Shown: piece by piece, positions 1-8,275 of the stretch
How the letters are laid out: the number at the start of each line of letters is the position of its first letter
How positions within the stretch are numbered: position 1 is the first letter of the stretch
Assembly (NCBI RefSeq): GCF_008087625.1
Contig: NZ_CP042997.1
Coordinates: forward strand, 8,184,001-8,248,000
DNA length: 64,000 bases
DNA from: Aquisphaera giovannonii
GTDB lineage: Bacteria; Planctomycetota; Planctomycetia; Isosphaerales; Isosphaeraceae
Reading direction: 5' to 3'
The notes under the pieces: generated by a model
What the model saw: the letters and a program-made list of their open reading frames with translations, nothing else
Databases searched by the model: none
What the model was told of the DNA's origin: nothing
Position numbers and translations under genes: made by a program

Positions 1-2
1 GT

Positions 3-1325
3 CCCTCCTCGTCCGTGCTCTTCCGGCATTTCATCGCGGCGGGCGATACCAGGCTCAAGAAAGTCCCCATTCATGCGGCGCGATTCGAGCTGGTGGCGGC
101 ACCTGGCCGGATGGGGGAAGGGACCGTCGACGCGGCGGACACGCGACGGCCGCTCCCGGGCGTGACCGTCCGCGCGGGGCGATGGATGCCGGGCGGCTTC
201 CCGGACATCTGGCCGCCAATCGACTGGCCCGCGGTGTACGTCCGGGCCACTTCCGACGAGAAGGGCCATTTCCGACTGCCCGGCCTGCCGGCGACGGGGA
301 TGTTCGATCTCGTGGCCGAGCCCGCCGAGGGCCAGCCCTACATGCCGCTTTCCCGACGCCGCATCCGCTCGTCGGGCACGGAGCCGCTGCGAGTCGAGTT
401 TCCCCTATCGCGCGGCGTGCCGATTCGGGGTCGGGTGAAGGATGGGGCGGACGGCAGGCCCATCGCCGCCGTGGTCGCGTATTATCCCAAGACGGGGCTC
501 GACGGGTCGGAACTCCTGTCCTCCACGCCTCGGCGGACACACCCCGTCGGCTGGTTCGAGGTCGTGGCCTTCCCCGGCTCGGGTGTCGTGACGGCCCGGG
601 CTCGGGGTGATCGATACATGTCTTCGGACCTCGTCGGTGAGGAGAGAGGCCGGGCCGATCAACCTTTCCCGGACGCCCTGGGGCTGCCTTCCGCGCGTGA
701 CTTCGACGCGTATGCGTCCATCGTCACGCCGGAGCCTCCCGAGGCCGCCTCGTGCGACCTCGTGCTTACGCCCGCGCCAGAGCCGGTCGTCACCGTGCTC
801 GATCCCGACGGCCGCCCGCTGGCCGGGGCGGTGGCGAGCGGCGTCTCCGCCGCGGACGAGGCCCGCGAAGCTTGGTGGCAGTCGGTGGCCCAGTCGAGGT
901 TCCGCGTGACGGGCCTGACCGGTCATCGCATCCGGCGGATCTGGTTCCATCATGAGGCACGTCGGCTTGCCGGCTCGCTGTCGATCCGCGACGGCGACGG
1001 CGGGCCGCTCGTGGTCCGCATGCGGCCCTGGGGCGTCACGTCCGGGCGGCTCGTCGATCGCGAAGGACGCCCGCGGCCGGGCGTGCCCCTCTCGTACCGC
1101 GATGCCCAGTACCCCGACCCCTCATTGAAATGGCAATTTCCGAAGGCCGTGACGACCGACGGTCAGGGGGTATTCTCATTCCAAGGCCTGGTCCCCGAGC
1201 AAGAGTACACCGTCATGGTCCTCGGCGACGGTACGGTGGGGCCGTCGCCGCGAGTGGGAGACTCGCACACCCTGACCCCCGGGGAAACGAGGTCGCTCGG
1301 CGACGTTCGCGAGGCCGGGAGATGA
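3..1325 (+). CDS. Carboxypeptidase-regulatory-like repeat protein, 5' end missing
   Basis: The frame is open from base 3 without a stop, so the protein probably starts upstream of the window; the first possible in-window start is a GTG at 15. About 436 residues are visible. They contain several beta-sandwich repeats of the carboxypeptidase regulatory-like/transthyretin type, recognisable by phrases such as GRPLAG, GRPRPGVPL and DGQGVFSFQGL, where a sentence on default value is followed by a glycine-proline turn. No catalytic motif is visible. In planctomycetes such repeats occur in large exported or membrane-anchored proteins, but the missing N-terminus hides any signal peptide or partner domain. 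A specific function cannot be assigned. Confidence 0.7.
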   Translation, partial: PSSSVLFRHFIAAGDTRLKKVPIHAARFELVAAPGRMGEGTVDAADTRRPLPGVTVRAGRWMPGGFPDIWPPIDWPAVYVRATSDEKGHFRLPGLPATGMFDLVAEPAEGQPYMPLSRRRIRSSGTEPLRVEFPLSRGVPIRGRVKDGADGRPIAAVVAYYPKTGLDGSELLSSTPRRTHPVGWFEVVAFPGSGVVTARARGDRYMSSDLVGEERGRADQPFPDALGLPSARDFDAYASIVTPEPPEAASCDLVLTPAPEPVVTVLDPDGRPLAGAVASGVSAADEAREAWWQSVAQSRFRVTGLTGHRIRRIWFHHEARRLAGSLSIRDGDGGPLVVRMRPWGVTSGRLVDREGRPRPGVPLSYRDAQYPDPSLKWQFPKAVTTDGQGVFSFQGLVPEQEYTVMVLGDGTVGPSPRVGDSHTLTPGETRSLGDVREAGR

Positions 1326-1341
1326 GCTCGGCCGCTGAGGC

Positions 1342-2277
1342 TCACGACTCGCGTCCGGCCTCGATCGCCCTGCGGATGGCCTCGCGGATGCCGATCGGGC
1401 GGATCTGCGGGAAGGCCTCCGGGGCGGAGCGGTCGCGGACCACGGTCGGGTTCTTGAGGCCCTCGATCAGGTGGCGGCCGACCTCGGATTTCGTCGGCGT
1501 GACGAGCGCGAGCCAGAGGCCCGAGAGGTACGGGGTCAGGACCGGGACCGAGATCAGGGTGCGGCGGAGGCCCTTCAGCCGGGCGTACTCGCGGATCAGG
1601 TCCGCGTAGGTGCAGACGTCGGCGCCGCCGATCTCGACGACGCGGCTCTGGCCCGGCGGCAGGTCCTTCGCCGCGAGGAGGTAGGCGAGGAGGTCCTCGA
1701 TGGCGATCGGCTGGCAATCCGTGGAGAGCCATCGCGGGCACAGCATCACGGGGAGCCGCTCGGTCAGCGACTTCATCAGCTCGAACGACAGGCTCCCCGC
1801 GCCGACGACCATCGAGGCCCGGAGCTCGACCGTCTCGACGCCGGAGTCGCGGAGGATGCGGCCCACCTCGTGCCGGCTGCGGAGGTGAGGCGAGAGGGCC
1901 GGGTCGTCGTCGTCGCCGAGCCCGCCGAGGTAGATGATCCGGCGCACCCCGGCCGAGCGTGCCGCGCCCCCGAAGTTCTCCGCCGCCCGGCGGTCCTCCT
2001 TCGCGAAGTCCTCGGTCCCGGACATCATGTGGACCAGGTAATACGCCGTCTCGATGCCGCCGAGCGCCCGGTCGAGCGAGCCGCGATCGGCCACGTCTCC
2101 CGCCACGATTTCGGCGGAGGGCCCGAGCCGATCCCGGAGCGCCTCGGGCTTCCGGCCCAGGGCGCGGATCCGCGTGCCACCCGCCTCGAGGCGAGGGATC
2201 AGCCGGCCGCCGACGTACCCGCTCCCTCCGGTCACGAGGATCCTGGGCTTCTCGGCGGTCTCTGCATCCGGAATCAT
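1342..2277 (-). CDS. NAD(P)-binding SDR-family epimerase-like protein
   Basis: A protein of 311 residues. The N-terminus carries the Rossmann dinucleotide motif GGSGYVGGRL, as in NAD(P)H-binding NmrA/NDUFA9-like atypical SDRs, followed by residues typical of the family (AYYLVHMMSG, YLGGLGDD). The C-terminal third resembles the substrate-binding part of these proteins. The ATG at 2277 is preferred over a possible start at 2412 because the domain begins a few residues later and the upstream stretch is Arg/Ser-rich shadow sequence. It is divergent from the DUF1990 gene, a partner often seen near such SDRs. Substrate unknown; a role in quinone or sugar nucleotide chemistry would be a guess. Confidence 0.85.
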   Translation of the reverse strand: MIPDAETAEKPRILVTGGSGYVGGRLIPRLEAGGTRIRALGRKPEALRDRLGPSAEIVAGDVADRGSLDRALGGIETAYYLVHMMSGTEDFAKEDRRAAENFGGAARSAGVRRIIYLGGLGDDDDPALSPHLRSRHEVGRILRDSGVETVELRASMVVGAGSLSFELMKSLTERLPVMLCPRWLSTDCQPIAIEDLLAYLLAAKDLPPGQSRVVEIGGADVCTYADLIREYARLKGLRRTLISVPVLTPYLSGLWLALVTPTKSEVGRHLIEGLKNPTVVRDRSAPEAFPQIRPIGIREAIRRAIEAGRES

Positions 2278-2402
2278 GGCATCACCCCGGGGCTCGAATC
2301 GGGAAAACAGACGCTGCCCGCCTATGATACCCTCGGTGGCGAGACGATGGACGGCCGCGATCGCGGCCGGCGGCGAGTCGATGCGGAGCCGAGAGGGAGT
2401 CG

Positions 2403-3020
2403 ATGGTCTCACTGACGCACCCGTCCGCGGAAGCCATCCGCGCCTTCCTGGCCTCGCAGTCGGAGTTCCCGCTCACCTACGCCAGCTCCCGCGGGGACGC
2501 GACCGAGCCGCCGCCCGGATACGTCGTGGACCATACGAGGGCCCGGATCGGCCGCGGCGAGGAGGCCTTCGCCCGGGCCAAGGCGGCCCTGGAACGCTGG
2601 CAGCAGGTCCGCCTGGGATGGGTCGAGGCCCGGCCCGACGACGCCCCGATCCGCACCGGCCAGGAGGTCGCGATCGTCGCCCGCCGGTTCGGCGTCTGGT
2701 GGCTCAGCGCCTGCCGGATCGTGCGGGTGCTGGACGACCCCGGGCCGGGCCGTCGCTTCGGATTCGCCTACGGCACGCTCCCCGACCATGTGGGCATCGG
2801 CGAGGAGCGGTTCCTCGTCGAATGGGACCGGTCCACCGGCGAGGTCTGGTACGACATCCTCGCCTTCTCGCGGCCCAACTGGCTGGTGAGCCGGATCTTC
2901 TACGGCTACATGAGGCGCCTCCAGCGACGCTTCGGCCGGGACTCGGCCGCCGCCATGAAGCGGCTGGTCGGGGGCCAACCGGACCGGCCCATCGAGGAGA
3001 CGGATGATCATGCGACCTGA
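2403..3020 (+). CDS. DUF1990-family protein
   Basis: A protein of 205 residues matching the DUF1990 pattern: an N-terminal FPLTYASS segment, a central VDHTRARIG and a C-terminal block with FGFAYGTLPDHVGIGEERFLV and WYDILAFSRP. The middle of the family is an all-beta fold related to START-like proteins. A purine-rich Shine-Dalgarno (gagaggga) lies just before the ATG. It is divergent from the SDR gene with 125 bases between starts, which suggests shared control. The biochemical role is not established. Confidence 0.85.
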   Translation: MVSLTHPSAEAIRAFLASQSEFPLTYASSRGDATEPPPGYVVDHTRARIGRGEEAFARAKAALERWQQVRLGWVEARPDDAPIRTGQEVAIVARRFGVWWLSACRIVRVLDDPGPGRRFGFAYGTLPDHVGIGEERFLVEWDRSTGEVWYDILAFSRPNWLVSRIFYGYMRRLQRRFGRDSAAAMKRLVGGQPDRPIEETDDHAT

Positions 3021-3083
3021 AGTCCCCGCCGGCCGCGAGGCCGTCGCGGACCCGATCGGCGGCGCACGATCCCGTGGCGGCCA

Positions 3084-3112
3084 TTGACCCCGGGGAAGCA
3101 TGGGCGTATGAT
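3084..3112 (+). promoter_or_regulatory. Sigma-70-type promoter of the leuA leader
   Basis: TTGACC at 3084-3089 and TATGAT at 3107-3112 are separated by exactly 17 bases, close to the housekeeping consensus. The predicted start of transcription is near 3119, giving a leader of about 250 bases before leuA that contains a small ORF and a terminator. Confidence 0.75.
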
Positions 3113-3151
3113 CCATCCGGTTACGAGGCAACTGGACCGGGGATACCCCTG

Positions 3152-3226
3152 ATGCGTTTCGCGCCGACGAACCTTCGACTTCTCATCGCCCTCGGCCTCA
3201 TCGGCCGGGTGAGGGTGGAGTCTTAG
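3152..3226 (+). CDS. Leucine-rich leader peptide of the leuA attenuator
   Basis: A 24-codon ORF (ATG at 3152, TAG at 3224) lying between the promoter and an intrinsic terminator ahead of leuA. Nine of its 24 residues are branched-chain: Leu at 8, 10, 11, 14 and 16, Ile at 12 and 17, Val at 20 and 22, with the core reading LRLLIALGLI. A gggg-containing Shine-Dalgarno lies about nine bases upstream. By analogy with known leu and ilv leaders, ribosome stalling at these codons under leucine limitation would favour read-through into leuA. The peptide itself is expected to have no other function. The link to leucine is inferred from composition and position. Confidence 0.7.
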   Translation: MRFAPTNLRLLIALGLIGRVRVES

Positions 3227-3260
3227 GGTTCGTCTGGTCCGTGCCTCCGAGCAGACAACG

Positions 3261-3299
3261 AAGCCCCGAGACTCGCCCCACCGGCGGATCTCGGGGCTT
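3261..3299 (+). terminator. Intrinsic terminator (attenuator) in the leuA leader
   Basis: A perfect 11-bp stem, 5' arm 3261-3271 and 3' arm 3289-3299, GC-rich with a 17-base loop and followed by ttcttcgtt. It sits after the leader peptide stop and 75 bases before the leuA start. A smaller hairpin (gtctg at 3232-3236 with cagac at 3252-3256) immediately precedes it. The leader ORF contains CTCGG words that could pair with CCGAG in or near the 5' arm, but no long antiterminator helix could be picked by eye. Confidence 0.75.
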
Positions 3300-3373
3300 T
3301 CTTCGTTGACGCGATGGCGAGACGGTTCGATACGATAGAAGGACGCAGCACGAAAGGATCGGGGAGACCAGAC

Positions 3374-4987
3374 ATGAGCGCCCAGCCCGAGACGACGAGC
3401 GACGCCGAGCCCGCCGCGACCGACCCCAACCGGGTCCGGATCTTCGACACCACGCTCCGCGACGGCGAGCAGTCGCCCGGCGCGAGCATGAACCTCGCGG
3501 AGAAGCTCGAGGTGGCTCGCGCGCTCGCCGGGCTCGGGGTGGACGTCATCGAGGCCGGATTCCCGATCGCCTCGCCCGGCGACTTCGAGGCCGTCCGGGC
3601 CGTCGCCGGCGAGATCACGGGTTCCATCGTCTGCGGCCTGGCCCGCTGCAACGACAAGGACATCGCCCGCGCCTGGGAGGCCGTCAAGTTCGCCCAGCGG
3701 CCGCGGATCCACGTCTTCCTGGCCACCTCGGCCATCCACCGCGAGCACAAGCTGCGGATGACCCCCGCGCAGATCGTGGAGCGGGCGGTCGCCGGCGTGA
3801 AGCTGGCGCGGAGCCTCTGCGCGGACGTCGAGTTCTCGCCGGAGGACGCCGCCCGGACCGAGATCGACTTCCTGTGCGAGGTCGTCGAGGCCGCCATCGA
3901 GGCCGGCGCGACGACCGTGAACATCCCGGACACCGTCGGGTATGCGACCCCTTCCCAGTACGGCAAGGTGATCCGCACCCTGAGCGAGCGGGTGCCGAAC
4001 ATCGGCCGCGCGGTCATCAGCACCCATTGCCACGACGACCTGGGCATGGCCGTCGCCAACACGCTGGCGGGCGTCGAGGCCGGCGCACGGCAGGTCGAGT
4101 GCACGCTCAACGGCATCGGCGAGCGTGCCGGCAACGCCGCGCTGGAAGAGATCGTCATGGCCCTGAAGACCCGCCAGGACTACTACGGAGTGACCACCGG
4201 GATCCGGACCGAGCGGCTCTATCCGGCCAGCCGGATGGTCTCGACGATCACCGGGCTGGTCGTCCAGCGGAACAAGGCCATCGTCGGCCGCAACGCGTTC
4301 GCGCACGAGTCGGGTATCCATCAGGACGGCATGCTCAAGGAGCGCTCGACCTACGAGATCATGAGGCCCGAGGACGTCGGCGTGCCGAAGACCGACCTGG
4401 TCCTGGGCAAGCACTCGGGGCGTCACGCGCTCCGCGATCGGGTCAACGAGATGGGATACCGCCTCACCGACGAGCAGCTCGAGATCCTCTTCAACGACTT
4501 CAAGGCGCTGGCCGACAAGAAGAAGGAGGTCTACGACGAGGACCTCGCCGTGCTCGTGGAGAAGCACCTGGAGGACGTCCCGGCGCACTGGCAGCTCCTC
4601 GCCCTGCACACGACGGCCGGGACCAGCCTGCTGCCGACCGCGACGGTCTCGATCCGCCGCCCCGACGGCGAGGTCGTCCAGGACGCGGCCATCGGCGACG
4701 GCCCCGTGGACGCGATCTTCAAGGCCGTCGAGCGGGTCACGGGCGTCCGCGCCAACCTGCACGAGTTCGTCGTCCGCGGCGTGACCCAGGGGAAGGACGC
4801 CCAGGGCGAGGTGACCCTGGAGCTCGAGGTCGAGAGCGGCGACCGCAGCTTCCGCGGCCGGGCCGCCTCCACCGACATCATCGAGGCGAGCGCCCTGGCC
4901 TACCTGAACGCCGTCAACGCCATCCAGACCGTGCGCGACCGCGGCCAGGTCCGCGAGGTCGTCGGCCGGCCCGGTGCGGGGGCCTGA
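3374..4987 (+). CDS. leuA: 2-isopropylmalate synthase
   Basis: Condenses acetyl-CoA with 2-oxoisovalerate, the first committed step of leucine synthesis. The 537-residue protein has the HMGL-like TIM barrel with the signature FDTTLRDGEQSPG near the N-terminus, the metal-binding HCHDDLGMAVAN block, and LNGIGERAGNAALEE, followed by the C-terminal LeuA dimer domain that binds leucine for feedback inhibition. The ATG at 3374 is chosen over one at 3314 because ggggag lies just upstream and the family starts here. Expression is probably controlled by the attenuator ahead of it. No leuB, leuC or leuD follow in the window. Confidence 0.97.
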   Translation: MSAQPETTSDAEPAATDPNRVRIFDTTLRDGEQSPGASMNLAEKLEVARALAGLGVDVIEAGFPIASPGDFEAVRAVAGEITGSIVCGLARCNDKDIARAWEAVKFAQRPRIHVFLATSAIHREHKLRMTPAQIVERAVAGVKLARSLCADVEFSPEDAARTEIDFLCEVVEAAIEAGATTVNIPDTVGYATPSQYGKVIRTLSERVPNIGRAVISTHCHDDLGMAVANTLAGVEAGARQVECTLNGIGERAGNAALEEIVMALKTRQDYYGVTTGIRTERLYPASRMVSTITGLVVQRNKAIVGRNAFAHESGIHQDGMLKERSTYEIMRPEDVGVPKTDLVLGKHSGRHALRDRVNEMGYRLTDEQLEILFNDFKALADKKKEVYDEDLAVLVEKHLEDVPAHWQLLALHTTAGTSLLPTATVSIRRPDGEVVQDAAIGDGPVDAIFKAVERVTGVRANLHEFVVRGVTQGKDAQGEVTLELEVESGDRSFRGRAASTDIIEASALAYLNAVNAIQTVRDRGQVREVVGRPGAGA

Positions 4988-5032
4988 CGCCGCCCCGCCC
5001 CGAGGCGACCCTTCGCCCCGCCCGCCCGGGCC

Positions 5033-5299
5033 TCAGCGTGCCGGGCGGCGGCGGAGGCGGGGCAGGTCCTTGAGCTCGATCCAGGCGCGATTCGTGGTGG
5101 CCGGCGAACGCTCCGACGCCTCCTCGGCGCGTCGGCGGGCCAGGTAACGCTGCTCCGCCACGGCGTCGGCGGCCGCCTCCAACCGCTCCCCGACGGCCTG
5201 GCCGACGAGGCAGAAGGCGTCGCCGATCCACTCCCCGACCCTCTCCGCGGCCACCCCGACTCTCCGGCAAAGCCTCATGAGCAATCGCCTCTTTCGCAT
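5033..5299 (-). CDS. Small basic hypothetical protein
   Basis: An 88-residue ORF between leuA and nagB on the opposite strand to leuA. It has an amphipathic, Arg-rich N-terminus, a middle helical section (VGQAVGERLEAAADAVAEQ) and a basic C-terminus ending RLRRRPAR. No family is recognised and no strong ribosome-binding site is seen, so it could be chance coding in a GC-rich gap. Its amino-acid composition looks more protein-like than the neighbouring shadow frames. Confidence 0.4.
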   Translation of the reverse strand: MRKRRLLMRLCRRVGVAAERVGEWIGDAFCLVGQAVGERLEAAADAVAEQRYLARRRAEEASERSPATTNRAWIELKDLPRLRRRPAR

Positions 5300-5370
5300 G
5301 CGGATCGGTCTTCAAGGACGGGAAGGGCCATGGAGCGCGACGCAGCCGCCTCCGGCCGGGGGCGCCGCCG

Positions 5371-6168
5371 TCAGGATACCCCGGACGCGGCCGCCTCGTC
5401 CACGAGCCAGGTGACCCTTTCGCCGGCCGCCTGGAGGAGCGAGGCCGGGAGGCTGGCACGCATCTGGCCGGCGAGGGCGGCGGCGACGGCTTCCGCCTTG
5501 TGCGCCCCGGTCGCGAGCATGAGGATCGATCGCGCCGAGAGGATCGCCCGGACGCCGAGCGTCAGCGCGCGGGGGATGACCTTGTCGACGCCGCCGAACT
5601 CGCGGGCGGCGTCCTCCCGGGTGAGCGGGTGCAGCTCGATCAGCCTCGTCGGCAGCGCCAGGGCCTCCGCCACGGTCAATTCCGAAGGCTCGTTGAAGCC
5701 GATGTGGCCGTTCCGGCCGATCCCCAGGAGCTGGAGGTCCAGCCCGCCATCGGCCTCGATCCACCGCTCGAACTCGGCGCAATGGGCGGCGACGAAGCCC
5801 TCGGGGACGGTCCCGTCCAGCACGTGCCCCTGCTGCGGCGGGAGGTCCACGAGGCTGAAGAAGTGCCGGTGCATGTAGCACCGATAGCTCTTGGGATCGA
5901 GCGGCTGGATCGGGTAGTACTCGTCCAGGTTGTAGGTCACCGCGTCGCGGAACGAAAGCCCCCCCGCCGCGTGGAGCGAGGCCAGGTGCGAGTAGACCTT
6001 CTGGGGCGTCGCCCCCGTCGCCATCCCCAGGATGGCGCGATGGCCGGGCGAGGCGGCCCGGATCGTCGAGGCGATCCGGTCGGCGGCGGCACGGCTCGCC
6101 GCCCCCGCGTCGGGGAACACCCGGACCGTCATGCCGGCACGCTGGAACGATCGGCTCTCTTCGGGCAT
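5371..6168 (-). CDS. nagB: Glucosamine-6-phosphate deaminase (NagB/6PGL family)
   Basis: Converts glucosamine 6-phosphate to fructose 6-phosphate and ammonia. About 265 residues from the chosen ATG at 6168, the usual length. Visible motifs are LGMATGATPQKVY (phosphate loop), YNLDEYY (catalytic aspartate and glutamate) and LLGIGRNGHIGFNEP. A longer reading from 6234 adds a segment unlike the family. The next gene upstream on the same strand is a PIG-L deacetylase with 85 bases between them, so deacetylation of an N-acetyl amino sugar followed by deamination is a plausible joint pathway, though this is inferred. Confidence 0.93.
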   Translation of the reverse strand: MPEESRSFQRAGMTVRVFPDAGAASRAAADRIASTIRAASPGHRAILGMATGATPQKVYSHLASLHAAGGLSFRDAVTYNLDEYYPIQPLDPKSYRCYMHRHFFSLVDLPPQQGHVLDGTVPEGFVAAHCAEFERWIEADGGLDLQLLGIGRNGHIGFNEPSELTVAEALALPTRLIELHPLTREDAAREFGGVDKVIPRALTLGVRAILSARSILMLATGAHKAEAVAAALAGQMRASLPASLLQAAGERVTWLVDEAAASGVS

Positions 6169-6253
6169 CTTCGTCTCGATCGGCTTTCGTACGAGGAGCG
6201 GAAGAAGGACGACGATCGGATCCGGGCGCCCCACCTCGGGCTCATCGGCCGGT

Positions 6254-7249
6254 TCAGAGCGGCGTCACGTGGGAGGCGTTCAGGTCCGTGGGCGAGGCTG
6301 CGGCGGACGGCTCGACGTCGCGCCGGAGGCCTTCCTGGGCCGATCTCTGATCCCGCGGGATCTGGCCGCTGAGCATCCCGAGCGCGACCTGGATCGGGTC
6401 GCATGGGCTGTTCTTGCATCGCTCCGGGTCGAAGGACTCGACCTGGTACATCTCGACGCCCACGAAACGCTCGTCGGTCCGGTGGGCCCGCCCCGCCAGG
6501 CTGTGCCCCTCCGCCCACTCCCGCGCCAGCGCGGCGTACGCCCGGCCGAGGTGGGAGCAGAACTGGGTGTAATCCGTGAGCAGCACCTGCGAGGCGTGGC
6601 AATGGATGGCCCATTCCTTGGTCCGCTCGGCCTCGCCGTCGTAGCTAAAGTAGGCGTTGGCCTCGGGGAGCGGCCCCCATGGGGTCCAGCCGGTCAGGAC
6701 CAGCGTATCGGCCAGGTCCGCCCCGACCAGCCCGATCGCCCCCAGGGCCCGCGTCACGCGGTGGGCCGCATGCGCGTCCGTGGCCGGCGGCACGATGACC
6801 GCGCCGGGGCGTCGCCTCGCGAACCACTCGACGACCTTGTTCAGGTCGGCATGCGAGGGCAAATACCCGGGCGCCCGGTAGGCGTCGAGATTCCAGAAGA
6901 CCGCCTCGGCGCCCAGGACGCTGCATTCCAGGCGGAATTCCGCCTCCCGGACCGAGATCTTCTTCTGGTCGTTAAGCCAAGGGGCGGCGACATTCCGCTC
7001 GCCCGCGAAGACGAGGACCTCGATGACGGGCAGCCCGCGGCGTACCGCGTACTCGTGGAGCAGGCAGGCCGCGGTGATCGCGCCGTCGTCCGCGTGCGGG
7101 CATAGCATCACGAGTGGGCGGTCGGGGCCCAGCACATGACGCAGCGGCTCGCGGACGTCCACCACCTGGCCGTGCCGCCCCAGGCCCTTGACGGTTTCCA
7201 GGATGCGGTCGATGTCGGCGGAGGCGGGCGCGGTGATGGAGCTCGTCAT
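6254..7249 (-). CDS. PIG-L/LmbE family deacetylase
   Basis: A 331-residue zinc-dependent N-acetyl hydrolase of the LmbE-like family. The zinc-binding signature is LCPHADDGAI near residue 50, where His and the two Asp residues are the expected ligand and base, and a later HAAHRVT supplies the third ligand. This is a cytoplasmic-type protein with no signal peptide. It is upstream of and co-directional with nagB. The substrate may be an N-acetylglucosaminyl compound, as in related enzymes, but the exact one is unknown. Three direct repeats precede its start. Confidence 0.88.
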   Translation of the reverse strand: MTSSITAPASADIDRILETVKGLGRHGQVVDVREPLRHVLGPDRPLVMLCPHADDGAITAACLLHEYAVRRGLPVIEVLVFAGERNVAAPWLNDQKKISVREAEFRLECSVLGAEAVFWNLDAYRAPGYLPSHADLNKVVEWFARRRPGAVIVPPATDAHAAHRVTRALGAIGLVGADLADTLVLTGWTPWGPLPEANAYFSYDGEAERTKEWAIHCHASQVLLTDYTQFCSHLGRAYAALAREWAEGHSLAGRAHRTDERFVGVEMYQVESFDPERCKNSPCDPIQVALGMLSGQIPRDQRSAQEGLRRDVEPSAAASPTDLNASHVTPL

Positions 7250-7259
7250 GATCGCTCGA

Positions 7260-7287
7260 ATCGGGGATTTGATCGGGGAATCGGGGA
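7260..7287. repeat. Triplet direct repeat ATCGGGGA upstream of the deacetylase
   Basis: Identical 8-base words at 7260-7267, 7272-7279 and 7280-7287 (steps of 12 and 8), followed by the palindrome GGGAAATTCCC at 7284-7294. They lie 11 to 38 bases before the start codon of the minus-strand PIG-L gene, where a regulator or a translation-level control could act. Confidence 0.45.
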
Positions 7288-7425
7288 AATTCCCGGCCCT
7301 CCATTCTGAGGCCCACGCCGGCCGGCGTCAACCTGGGGGCGGGAGGCCGCCACGTCCCCGGGCGCACGACTGGTCCACCCCACACATCCCCCGCGGCCGT
7401 CGCCGCCGGGCCGGGAGAGCGACGA

Positions 7426-7959
7426 TCAGAGCTTCTGCTGCTCGAAGAGCCGCGATCGGAAGCGGGACCACTCGGACGAGGCCGGACTCGCCTCGCGATG
7501 GTGGGCGATGTAGTCCGTGAAGAGCCTGTCCAGGAGGTCGAACCGCTCCGAGAGCGCTCGAACGACGGCCAGGGAGAGGGCCTCGGCCGCGTGGGCGTTG
7601 TCCCGCCTCAGCGCCTCGTGCGCGGGGTGGTGCAGGGTCAGCATCCAGACCGCCGTCCTGGCCGCCACGGTCACGGTGGGGGGCTTCGGCTGGAAGAACG
7701 AGGTCGTGCCGAAGACGGCCGGCGCGGTGAGGCTGGTGATCGTCTCCTTGCGACCGTCCGGGAATGTCCGCTCCAGGACCACCGACCCCTCGATCAGGAA
7801 GGTGAGATGATCATTCGGCTGTCCCTGGGCGAGCAGGACGCTGCCGGCCGCCGCCCGCTCTTCCACGAGGGCCTCCAGGATAGCCAGCTTGGCATCATGC
7901 GCCACGTCCGAGAGCCAGGGCGCCGCCATGAACCGCGAGGCAGCCTCCTCGTCGATCAT
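7426..7959 (-). CDS. Cyclic-nucleotide-binding-domain protein (Crp-like fold)
   Basis: A 177-residue protein with one cNMP-binding jelly roll: LEALVEERAAAGSVLLAQGQPNDHLTFLIEGSVVLER, then TVFGTTSFF-type beta strands. No C-terminal helix-turn-helix is visible, so it is not a full Crp/FNR regulator; the C-terminal part is helical. The start at 7959 is supported by a strong ggaggaagg seven bases upstream. A much longer minus-strand reading continues beyond it but is a shadow of the lipoprotein gene. It may sense a second messenger or act as a scaffold. Confidence 0.85.
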   Translation of the reverse strand: MIDEEAASRFMAAPWLSDVAHDAKLAILEALVEERAAAGSVLLAQGQPNDHLTFLIEGSVVLERTFPDGRKETITSLTAPAVFGTTSFFQPKPPTVTVAARTAVWMLTLHHPAHEALRRDNAHAAEALSLAVVRALSERFDLLDRLFTDYIAHHREASPASSEWSRFRSRLFEQQKL

Positions 7960-8275
7960 AAAACCTTCCTCCGGCAAACATTGCGAGGCAGGGTAGTCAT
8001 CCGGGGGCGGACAGTCGGCATCGGCCGGCGGGCCGCTCTCCGCCGCCCTGGGCCGCACGGCCGGCCCCGGCCGCCTGTCCTTTCTGCGGGCAAGGAATGG
8101 GCCGAGTATACCGGATCTGAGAATTGTATCCCCCGCCGGCCCGACCTCTCGCTCGAAAACGACGCAGTCGAGGGCCGGGTCGGTCGATGGAAACGTCGGA
8201 GGAGGGTCGCTTGCCGTCTCGGAGAGGGGGCGGCGGCCGAGGGCGGAGTCGTAGGCCCTGGCGGAGGGAGTCGCC
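7960..8275. other. Divergent intergenic region
   Basis: 316 bases between the minus-strand cNMP-binding gene and the plus-strand lipoprotein. Two -10-like words face the minus strand, TATACT (8105-8110) and TACAAT (8123-8128), but neither has a convincing -35 partner. No other element was found. Confidence 0.4.
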
